From Nannocystineae bacterium (GTDB lineage: Bacteria > Myxococcota_A > Polyangia > Haliangiales > Haliangiaceae), in NCBI GenBank assembly GCA_007133195.1, contig SLNH01000094.1, forward strand, positions 1 through 64,000: a stretch of DNA of 64,000 nt, read 5' to 3'. Of this stretch, positions 33,673 to 46,127 are shown piece by piece. How positions within the stretch are numbered: the first letter of the stretch is position 1; every line of letters begins with the position of its first letter. Position numbers and translations under genes: made by a program. The notes beneath the pieces are model-generated. The model was not told the DNA's origin. It did no database searches and worked only from the letters and a program-made list of their open reading frames with translations.

Positions 33673-35468
33673 CAGTCTTGGATGCGCTCGCCGACCATGC
33701 TGCCGACGAGGTCGACCGGGGTGTCGTCCCGGAGGAAGAACGTGGCGAACCAAGCGGCGGCGCTGTGGTGGCCGAGGGTGTCGAGCACGAGATCGCCGGT
33801 GTCGTCACGCCCCGGCGCGATCCCCTCCAGCGACAGGTCGAGCGACAGGCCATCGAGGAGCTCCGCCCAGTCGCCGAGGGCGTCGTCGAGCCGATCCACC
33901 CCGCCCGCGCACGCCGGTTCCAGGCAGGGCTCGGGCTCGCCCAGGGCCCGGCAGGCGAGCGCGCTCACGGCCTCGCAGCCGGTTTTTGGGGACTCGGGAT
34001 CCTCGGCGGCGCCGACGAGCGCGGTCCCCAACTGGTAGGCGTCGGCGTCCACCTCGCGCGGCGCCAGGCTCTGGTCCCGGAATGCGGTGGCCGCGGCCGA
34101 GCCCAGGCGGGCGGTGAACGCGTGAGGACCGATTTCGAGCTCCCCGCTGCCCGGGCCTGATTCTCGGACCGTGACCCCGTCGGCGGTTAAGTGCGTACGC
34201 GCGGTGTCGTGAAGCTCGATCGCCCGCGGCGGTTCGCCGGCGATGCCCAGTCTGAAGATATCCAGGCGATGGCGCGCGGTGTCGGGGCCGGTGAGCTCGA
34301 TCGTCGATTCGATCTCGAGCTCGGACAGGACCTCGCGTCGCTCTGCGGCGAGCGCGGCCAGCTCATCGTCCGCGGGGAACTCGCCGGCGGCGATGGCGTC
34401 CGTGATGACCGCGTCGAGCGACTCGCCGGCCCCTTCGCCGAGGTCGAGCGGCCTGCAGCCGTCGTCGTCGGGCTGGCCGCGCTGCGCCTCGAGCGCCTCG
34501 GCGAGCTCGTCCTCGCCGCCGGGCTCGCAGAGGTCCGCGCCACCTAGCTCGCCCTGCGCGCAGTCGAGGACGAGTTGGCCGGTGGCCGCCTCGCACTCGG
34601 CGAGCGTGTCCCACGGCTCGGATGTGCCCGCTTCGTCGAGCGCGTCGGAGACCAGGTTGAGGTCGAGGTTGGAGCTTAGCGCCGCTTTATCGGGCGGGGT
34701 TACGCCGCGGTCGCGCACGACGAGCGTGAGCATGAGCGGTGTGCCCGGGCGGAGCTGCTGGGCGTCGAGATCGATGCAGCCGTAGGCGAGCGGCGGCAGG
34801 CCCTCTTCGTGGTCGCCGAAGGCGAGGACGGTGTGGCCCTCACCGGAGCTTCGGTTCGGAAACGACGCCTCGTCTCCGAGCGATTGCACCTCGCGCTCGG
34901 GGAGAACCGAGGCCGGGATGTCGTCGACGTCGATGTCTTGACACGTGTGCTCCGAGGCCTGGTACAGGCGCAGGTTGACGGGCAGGATCTCGCCCGGATC
35001 GCGGAAGCCCTCGTGCAGCACGGCGACGGCCAGGTCGGTGAAGCCGTCTTCCGACACCGCGATGTAAAACGTGGCCGACGGCGCGTTGGGGGCGTGGGCT
35101 TCGACCCGGAAGTTGACGCTCTCGGCGCCGGCGACGAGGTCGATCTCAGCGACGCCGTGTTCGTCTGTGATCGCGCTCGGCGACGACAGCGTGGAGCCTC
35201 CCGAGTCCTCGCCCGCGTCGACGCGCATGCTGAACTCGACCTCGGCGCCCTGAATGGGCTGTCCCGCGGCGTCGCGGTAGAGGACGGGCAGCGTCTGTCG
35301 GCCTCCGAAGGCGAGGCCGAGGGACTCACCGGGGGGCTCGCCGACCTCGAGGCTCGCGCGCCCGTCGCCGACGTCGGCGTCGGCGCCCACGTCGTCAGTG
35401 GAGCTCCCGCCGCAGGCGGCGACCGCGAAGGCGAGCCCGCAAACCCAAAGGCGCAGGCGCTTGGTCAT
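33672..35468 (-). CDS. Ig-like-domain lipoprotein
   Basis: 598 residues from ATG 35468; the frame continues upstream to 35555 without support. Lipobox VAAC (AFAVAACGGSS). Residues about 45-145 form an invasin/Big_1-like Ig-like domain (QTLPVLYRDAAGQPIQGAEVEFS, ITDEHGVAEIDLVAGAESVNFRVEA). A Cys-containing region (CQDIDVDD, CEAATGQLVLDCAQ, CEPGG, CRPLDLGE) and a long helical/beta C-terminal part follow, with paired Cys near GVDRLDD. A surface or periplasmic role is probable; no enzyme motif. Coupled to the small secreted protein downstream; divergent from dnaE. Confidence 0.72.
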   Translation of the reverse strand: MTKRLRLWVCGLAFAVAACGGSSTDDVGADADVGDGRASLEVGEPPGESLGLAFGGRQTLPVLYRDAAGQPIQGAEVEFSMRVDAGEDSGGSTLSSPSAITDEHGVAEIDLVAGAESVNFRVEAHAPNAPSATFYIAVSEDGFTDLAVAVLHEGFRDPGEILPVNLRLYQASEHTCQDIDVDDIPASVLPEREVQSLGDEASFPNRSSGEGHTVLAFGDHEEGLPPLAYGCIDLDAQQLRPGTPLMLTLVVRDRGVTPPDKAALSSNLDLNLVSDALDEAGTSEPWDTLAECEAATGQLVLDCAQGELGGADLCEPGGEDELAEALEAQRGQPDDDGCRPLDLGEGAGESLDAVITDAIAAGEFPADDELAALAAERREVLSELEIESTIELTGPDTARHRLDIFRLGIAGEPPRAIELHDTARTHLTADGVTVRESGPGSGELEIGPHAFTARLGSAAATAFRDQSLAPREVDADAYQLGTALVGAAEDPESPKTGCEAVSALACRALGEPEPCLEPACAGGVDRLDDALGDWAELLDGLSLDLSLEGIAPGRDDTGDLVLDTLGHHSAAAWFATFFLRDDTPVDLVGSMVGERIQD

Positions 35469-35525
35469 GACGTTAGGCAAACGGATTTCGGCACCGGGGC
35501 CGGGGGATCGACAGGTCAACCTTAA

Positions 35526-35545
35526 ACCGGACAGCCAGATCCGGT
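35526..35545. promoter_or_regulatory. inverted repeat between divergent lipoprotein and dnaE genes
   Basis: ACCGGA and TCCGGT, perfect 6-bp arms with an 8-nt spacer, 37 bp upstream of the dnaE start in the 113-bp divergent gap. Operator candidate or chance; weak. Confidence 0.25.
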
Positions 35546-35581
35546 ACACATCCACCTTGTCGCGGCGCAGGGATTCTCGCT

Positions 35582-39118
<3,537 letters not shown>

Positions 39119-39140
39119 CCGCCGGAGCGGCCCCTCCGCT

Positions 39141-39284
39141 TTAGCTCTTGGAGTGCCCGAGCTGGGAGGGAGGAACGAAGCGGTGGTCGGAGCGCCCGGC
39201 GAGAATCAGGTGCGTCATGACGACGGCGAATCCCACGGTGTAGCTGCCGACGGACAGCGGGAGTTGAACGATGCGCTTGATCAT
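39141..39284 (-). CDS. putative 47-aa membrane protein
   Basis: A 47-codon frame from ATG 39284 to TAA 39141, too short to stand out. It encodes MIKRIVQLPLSVGSYTVGFA, a hydrophobic run to VVMTHLILAG, then a polar tail RSDHRFVPPSQLGHSKS: a positive N-terminus, one membrane-length segment and a soluble tail. AGG precedes the start at about 11 nt. Lies convergent to dnaE. No homologue recognised; composition makes it believable but it could be chance. Confidence 0.45.
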   Translation of the reverse strand: MIKRIVQLPLSVGSYTVGFAVVMTHLILAGRSDHRFVPPSQLGHSKS

Positions 39285-39509
39285 GATGCGTCGACCTTGA
39301 GGGCTCGATGTTTCGTGGAGATGACCAGGGCGTTACATCGGATGCCGCACCTGCCGAGACCGGTTCATGAAGCGCCTACGTTTTTCGCGCAGGGCGCGGT
39401 GGCGCTTTAGCACGCCTGGCGCACCCGAGCTCCGGGGAATTCCGGATGGGCCAAAATCGCGGCCCCGCGTCCCACGTTTTTTTGCCCCCCCGTCTCGATG
39501 CCGGGAGGG

Positions 39510-40547
39510 CTAACCGAGCCCCATGCGGTGGAGGTCGTCGTCTTCGAGGCCGAAGAAGTGGGCGGTCTCGTGAAGGACCGTGATTCGGATCTGCTCGACG
39601 AGCTCGTCGCGATCGGTGTAGGCGCGCTCGAGGTTTTGCCGAAACAGGTGCACGGCGTCGATGTGCGGCGTCTCGCCGCCGCCTACGTGGCTCTTTTCGG
39701 GGAGCGGCACGCCGGTGAACAGGCCGAGCAGGCGCGGCTCGATGCCCTCGCGGATGAGGTCCTCCGAGGGCGCGTCGTCCAGGAGCACGGGGACGTTTTC
39801 GAGGAGCTCCACCACCTGGTCCGGGAGCTCGCTCATCGCCTCTTCCGCCGCCTTTTCGAACTCTTCCTCGGTGAGCCGGTAGTCCGGAGGGGACTCGCGA
39901 TCGAGGCGAGCCACCTCCAAAAAGTGCGTGATCATCGCGTCGCGATCATCCTGCTCTTCGGCGATGCGGCCCAAGCCGTAGTGCACGTCGGCCTCGGCGG
40001 CGCCGCGCTCGCGCGCTCGCTCGTAGGCCGAGCGGGCGCCTTTGGGGTCGCCCGCGTCGAGGAGCGCCTGGGCCGCGGCCAGAATCTGAGCTGGATCGCG
40101 AGCGGCGGCGGCGGCATCGCTCAAGTGCTTGCGGGTGGCCCGGCCGTCGCCCGCGGTGGCCGCGATCTCCGCGCAGATGAGGAGCGCCTCCACCCGCTCT
40201 TCGTCCTCGGCGCTGGCCACCGCTGCCTCCGCGAGCTCACGGGCGGCGCCGACCTCGCCCCTATCGAGCAGGAGACCGGCCGCGCCGAGGCGCGGGCTCG
40301 GGAATTCCGGATCGGCGCTCGCGGCGCGCTGGTAGAGATCGAGGGCGAGGTCCGCCTCGCCGCGCGCTTCGGCGATCGCTCCGCGCAGGTGGAGGCAATC
40401 CGGCAGATCGGGCGTGGCGGCCTCGGCGTGGCTGCAGGCCGTTTCTGCGCGCTCGATGTCGCCGCCTTCGAGTGCGTTCCATCCCTCCTCGATCCACGCT
40501 GCGGCGTGGGCGGCGGCCTGGGCGCTTGTGGTGTCTTCGCGCGTCAT
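39510..40547 (-). CDS. TPR protein with HExxH metallopeptidase-like C-terminus
   Basis: 345 residues from ATG 40547. N-terminal ~210 residues are TPR-like helix pairs (AWIEEGWNALEGGDIERAETACSHAEA, GEADLALDLYQRAASADPEFPS, GDPKGARSAYERARERG). Residues ~235-345 form a minimal zincin-like domain: FEKAAEEAMSELPDQVV, then VLHETAHFFGLEDDDLHRMG, with HETAH as the metal-binding HExxH. This matches a family of small metallopeptidase-like proteins often found without a signal peptide. Both parts in one chain is unusual. Activity is unproven. Divergent from the LpoA-like gene. Confidence 0.8.
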   Translation of the reverse strand: MTREDTTSAQAAAHAAAWIEEGWNALEGGDIERAETACSHAEAATPDLPDCLHLRGAIAEARGEADLALDLYQRAASADPEFPSPRLGAAGLLLDRGEVGAARELAEAAVASAEDEERVEALLICAEIAATAGDGRATRKHLSDAAAAARDPAQILAAAQALLDAGDPKGARSAYERARERGAAEADVHYGLGRIAEEQDDRDAMITHFLEVARLDRESPPDYRLTEEEFEKAAEEAMSELPDQVVELLENVPVLLDDAPSEDLIREGIEPRLLGLFTGVPLPEKSHVGGGETPHIDAVHLFRQNLERAYTDRDELVEQIRITVLHETAHFFGLEDDDLHRMGLG

Positions 40548-40666
40548 GCTCCCGACTATACGAGAGCGGGCGCCCGCGCGCAGTCCGCGATGGGCAAAGC
40601 GGGAATCGCGGGGGGCTGCGCGGCGTTCACATCTCGTGGCCCGTATCCCCGCGCACGGCGGCCGCG

Positions 40667-40695
40667 TTGTCATACGCTCCGCCGGCCGGTAGAGT
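40667..40695 (+). promoter_or_regulatory. sigma-70-like promoter for the LpoA-like gene
   Basis: TTGTCA (40667-40672), 17-bp spacer, TAGAGT (40690-40695). The expected +1 falls at about 40702, the GTG start codon, so the mRNA would be nearly or fully leaderless. Confidence 0.45.
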
Positions 40696-40701
40696 TTTCC
40701 C

Positions 40702-42600
40702 GTGACTGCGCCGACCCGAACCCTCGCGCTCCTCGCCCTCGCCATCGTCTTGGCGTCCGGGTGTCCCCGCACGCGAACCCCGGTTGCTCCCGACGTCCCG
40801 CGGGCGGACGATCCGTCGGCGGAGGAACGGTTTCAGGACGCCCGAGCGAAGTTCGAAGCCGAGGAGGAGATCGCAGCCGAGGAGTTCGACGCGATCGCGC
40901 GGGAGTTCCCGAACGATCCGATCGCACCGTACGCGCGCCTTTACGCCGGGATGTCGGCGGTGACGAGCGGCGCGTACGACGACGCCATCGGCCACCTCGA
41001 AGAGCTCGAATCCACCCCCGTGACCGACCGCGGCCTCGAGCTCCGCGGCGCGCTGTTTTTGGGCGTGGCCTACACCTACCAGGGCGCCTACGACGAGGCG
41101 CTGCCCAGGCTGACCCAAGGCGAGCCGGCCTTGACGGGGGACGACGAGCGCGGCCAGTGGCTCGGCGCCATGGCCGAAGCCACCGCCGCCACCGGCGGGC
41201 CGGGCGAGGCCATCGGTTACTACGACGCGTGGCACGAGCTCGCGAGCGCCGCCGAGCGGGCCTATATCCTGGACCGAATCAGCGCGCTCGCCGGCGGTTT
41301 GGCCGACTCGGACCTCGAGGCCATCTACCAGGACGCTGCGGATTACGGGGGCCCCGCCGCGGCGATCGTGGGTGAGCGGTATGCCACCTCGCTGGAGGCG
41401 GAGGGGGCACTGGCGGCCGCGACGGACGTTCGTCGCGACATCGCGCCCGCGCGCCGGGCGCTCGAGCTTCCGGACGCCACGGATGCGGCAGAGGAGGGCG
41501 ACGCGCACCTTTTGGGCGCGGTGGTGCCGCTGTCTGGGGCGCGGGCGCGGGTCGGCGATCTGGTGATGCGCGGCATCGCGCTCGCGTCGGGGACCTTCTC
41601 CGAGCGCGACGCGGAGGGCGTCGGGCGAACGGGGATCCCCAAGCCGTTCGCGGTGGCGCTGCGCGATTCGCGGTCGGAGGCGGCGGGCGCGGTAGACGCC
41701 TTGGAAGAGCTCGTGGACGAAAACGCGATCGCCGTTCTCGGCCCGGTGGACGCGAGCAGCGCGTCGGCGGCCGCGGCGTCGGCCGAGCGCCGGGGCCTGC
41801 CCCTCGTGACCCTGTCTCCGCGCGCCCCGAGCGGGGAGGGCGGACGCCACGTGTTTCACGTGGTGCACTCGGCCGAGGAGCGCGCGCGGTCGCTCGCCCG
41901 GTACGCGTTTCGCGAGGGCAAGCGCGACTTCGCGATCTTTGCGCCCGACAACGGCTACGGCCGAGCGGTCGGCGCCGCGTTCAAAGACGAGGTGGAGAGT
42001 CTCGGCGCAGGGGTCACCGTGGAAGCCGATTATCCGGCCGATGCCACCTCCTTCGTCGACGAGGCAGAGGCGCTGCGGGGCCCTTGGGACGCGCTCTTCG
42101 TCCCCGACCAGGCGCGGCGCCTCGAGCTCGTGGCGCCGGCGCTCGCCGCGAACAACATGATTTCCACCCCGGCAGACGGCGATGCGCCCCGCCACGGACG
42201 CGGAATGCTGCTGCTTTCGACGGCTGAATTTCTGAGCCCGAGCTACGTGCGGAGCACGGGCCGCTACAGCGTAGGCGCCGTGTTCGCGCCGGGCTTTTAC
42301 CCCGACCAAATGGATCCCGATATCGGGGCGTTCGTCGATCGCTATGAATCGACGTTCGGCCGGTCGCCGACGGCGCTCGACGCCTACGCCTACGACGCGG
42401 CGCTGGCGGTGCGGGCGGCGGTGGAAAGCGGTGCCCGCACGCGCGCCGAGGTGAGGGCGGCCATGCTGCGCGGCGTGGTGTCTGGCGTGACGGGGCGGGT
42501 CGGATTCGACTCGGCGCGCCAGCGCGACGACGAGGGGGTTTTGTTCCGCGTGGACGAGCGCGCGCGGGATGAATACGAGATCCGGGCCCTGCGCGAGTAG
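40702..42600 (+). CDS. LpoA-like lipoprotein: TPR plus periplasmic-binding domain (PBP activator / Peripla_BP_6)
   Basis: 632 residues. GTG start; signal peptide with lipobox LASGC. Residues about 40-260 are TPR-like helix pairs (IAREFPNDPIAPYARLYAGMSAV, GAYDDAIGHLEEL, GPGEAIGYYDAW). Residues about 270-625 are a type-I periplasmic-binding fold (GAVVPLSGARARVGDLVMRGIALASG, AIAVLGPVDASSASAAAASAERRGLPLVTLS, FAIFAPDNGYGRAVGAAF, AYAYDAALAVRAAV). This two-part design is that of LpoA, which activates penicillin-binding protein 1A from the outer membrane. Whether it has that role here is inferred. A strong promoter lies just upstream; a hairpin follows the stop. Confidence 0.82.
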   Translation: MTAPTRTLALLALAIVLASGCPRTRTPVAPDVPRADDPSAEERFQDARAKFEAEEEIAAEEFDAIAREFPNDPIAPYARLYAGMSAVTSGAYDDAIGHLEELESTPVTDRGLELRGALFLGVAYTYQGAYDEALPRLTQGEPALTGDDERGQWLGAMAEATAATGGPGEAIGYYDAWHELASAAERAYILDRISALAGGLADSDLEAIYQDAADYGGPAAAIVGERYATSLEAEGALAAATDVRRDIAPARRALELPDATDAAEEGDAHLLGAVVPLSGARARVGDLVMRGIALASGTFSERDAEGVGRTGIPKPFAVALRDSRSEAAGAVDALEELVDENAIAVLGPVDASSASAAAASAERRGLPLVTLSPRAPSGEGGRHVFHVVHSAEERARSLARYAFREGKRDFAIFAPDNGYGRAVGAAFKDEVESLGAGVTVEADYPADATSFVDEAEALRGPWDALFVPDQARRLELVAPALAANNMISTPADGDAPRHGRGMLLLSTAEFLSPSYVRSTGRYSVGAVFAPGFYPDQMDPDIGAFVDRYESTFGRSPTALDAYAYDAALAVRAAVESGARTRAEVRAAMLRGVVSGVTGRVGFDSARQRDDEGVLFRVDERARDEYEIRALRE

Positions 42601-42607
42601 CGAAAGC

Positions 42608-42658
42608 GCGCGCCGAGGGGGCGACCACGCTCCCCGAGAGGGTGCGCCTCGGTCGCGC
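42608..42658 (+). terminator. candidate hairpin after the LpoA-like gene
   Basis: GCGCGCCGAGG pairs with CCTCGGTCGCGC (11 bp, one bulged base) across a 28-nt loop that itself contains short G/C runs. Starts 8 bp after the stop codon. No T-tract. Confidence 0.35.
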
Positions 42659-42731
42659 CGGCCGTGGCGATCACGGGGTTTGCGGCGCGCGCCGATTGAC
42701 CCCGCGACGCCCCGGGCGTAAACCTCGCGCC

Positions 42732-44476
<1,745 letters not shown>

Positions 44477-44480
<4 letters not shown>

Positions 44481-45334
44481 ACGACGGCGAGGGGGGACCG
44501 CCGGCGGGCGCCGCCCGGGCGAAAACCGGGGTGATCGTCGCCTTGGACGCGCCGAACGCCGACGAGGCCGAGGAGCTCGTTTTCAAGCTGGGTGGCGAGG
44601 CGGAGTGGGTGAAAATCGGGCTCGAGCTGTTTTGCGCCGAGGGGCCCCAGGTGGTGCGCCGCTTCGCCGCGGGCGGCGGGCCCCAACCCGGCGCCACGGC
44701 CGACGCAGCGCGCGTGACGCCGGAGCGCGCGGGCACCGCGCGCGTGATGCCAGAGCGCGCGGGTACCGCGCGCGTGATGCCAGAGCGCGCCGGCACGGCG
44801 CGCGTGATGTTAGACCTTAAGCTTCACGACATCCCCAACACCGTCGCCCGCGCCATCCAGCGGGCCAGCCACCTCGGCGCCGAGCTCGTCACGGTGCACG
44901 CCGCGGGGGGCAAGGCCATGCTCGAGGCGGCCGCAGAGGCCGCGAAGGCCTGCCCACCGCCGCGCCCGCGGGTACTCGCAGTGACGCTCCTCACCTCCAT
45001 GACCGAGGACGACCTCTCAGACATCGGCTGTCCGGGGCGCCCCGCGGAGGTGGCCTTGCAGCGGGCGCGCCTCGCCGAGGCCGCCGGCTGCGACGGCGTC
45101 GTGACCTCGCCCCACGAGGCCAGCGCGATCCGCGAGCAAGCGCGCGAGGGGTTTATCATCGTCACCCCCGGCGTCCGGCCCGCGGGGACCGCTGCCCAAG
45201 ATCAAAGGCGCGTGAGTACGCCCCGGGGCGCCAAAGACGCCGGCGCCGATTTCATCGTCGTCGGTCGCCCGATCACCCGCGCGGAGGATCCGCGCGCGGC
45301 GCTTCGCGCGATCGCCGCAGAGCTCGAGGACTGA
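44477..45334 (+). CDS. pyrF: orotidine 5'-phosphate decarboxylase with an internal 10-residue tandem repeat
   Basis: 285 residues. GTG start overlaps the proS stop by 4 bp (GTGA), with GGAGG about 10 nt upstream. TIM-barrel OMP decarboxylase: VALDAPNADEAEEL (first Asp), VKIGLELF (Lys), MLDLKLHDIPNTV (the Asp-x-Lys-x-x-Asp site), VTPGVRPAG and VVGRPITRAEDP (phosphate-binding Arg). Between the second helix and the strand MLDLKLHDIP are residues 78-110, a tandem of ARVMPERAGT (three copies and a partial), preceded by PQPGATADA. This insert is foreign to the family and lies in a loop beside the active-site strand. All catalytic residues are intact, so activity is likely. Confidence 0.94.
44708..44806 (+). 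repeat. in-frame 30-bp tandem repeat inside pyrF
   Basis: Three 30-bp copies encoding ARVTPERAGT, ARVMPERAGT and ARVMPERAGT, then a partial copy (ARV). Copies differ at a few mostly synonymous positions. The first half of the partial copy is the conserved start of the next strand (RVMLDLK), so the array looks like duplication of a native loop segment. Confidence 0.9.
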
Positions 45335-45337
45335 GTT

Positions 45338-46120
45338 TTGGCCAAGAGGGACGAACGGCTCGTTTTCGGCGTGGGCCCGGTTCGCGAGGTCCTGGCCTCG
45401 CGGCCCGATGACGTGGACAAGCTCGTTTTGAGCTTCTCGCGCGCGGCGCGCGCGCGGCACGGCCGAAAACCCGACCCACTCGTCCGGCTCGCCGACACGG
45501 CGCGCGAGCGCGGGATCTCGGTGGAGGAGAAGCCCCACAGCGTGCTCGATCGCATGGCCGGGCCGAAAATTCGCCACCAGGGGGCGATCGCTGTGGTGGT
45601 GGGGCGCTACGCCTACGCGGATCTCGACGCGATCTTCGGCGTGGCCGAGGCCCGCGGAGAGCACGCGCTCGTGCTTGCGCTCGATCAAGTCACGGATCCA
45701 CACAACCTCGGCGCGGTGGTTCGCTCGGCGCACGTCCTGGGCGCCCATGGGGTGGTCCTCCCGCAGGATCGCTCTGCGGAAATCACGCCTGCGGCGGTGA
45801 AAGCCTCCGCGGGGGCGACCGAGCATGTGGCGGTGGCCAGGGTGAAAAACTTGGCGCGCACGCTCGAGGAGATGAAGGAGCGCGGGCTTTGGAACGTCGC
45901 CGTCACCGCGACGGGGGCCGATGTGAGCCCGCTTTGGGATATGCCGGCCGGGGTTCCCCTGTGTCTCGTCCTAGGCTCCGAGGGCAAGGGGATCCGCCCG
46001 CTCGTCTTGCGCCAGTGCGATCTGCGCGCCGCGATTCCGATGCGCGGCGACGGGGTCGGCTCGCTCAACGTCTCGGTGGCCGCCGGTGTCGCGCTCTACG
46101 AGGTCGCCCGGAAGCGCTGA
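45338..46120 (+). CDS. rlmB: 23S rRNA (guanosine-2'-O-)-methyltransferase, TrmH/RlmB family (SpoU)
   Basis: 260 residues. N-terminal L30e-like substrate domain (LVFGVGPVREVLASRPDDVDKL), then the SPOUT knot: LALDQVTDPHNLGAVVRSAHVLGAHGVVLPQDRSA (motif 1), CLVLGSEGKGIRPLV (motif 2), IPMRGDGVGSLNVSVAAGVALYEVAR (motif 3). All three motifs intact. Methylates G2251 of 23S rRNA in this family; TrmH-type tRNA targets are an alternative. TTG start 3 bp after the pyrF stop, so likely co-translated with pyrF. Convergent with the helicase gene. Confidence 0.93.
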   Translation: MAKRDERLVFGVGPVREVLASRPDDVDKLVLSFSRAARARHGRKPDPLVRLADTARERGISVEEKPHSVLDRMAGPKIRHQGAIAVVVGRYAYADLDAIFGVAEARGEHALVLALDQVTDPHNLGAVVRSAHVLGAHGVVLPQDRSAEITPAAVKASAGATEHVAVARVKNLARTLEEMKERGLWNVAVTATGADVSPLWDMPAGVPLCLVLGSEGKGIRPLVLRQCDLRAAIPMRGDGVGSLNVSVAAGVALYEVARKR

Positions 46121-46127
46121 GCGGGGC

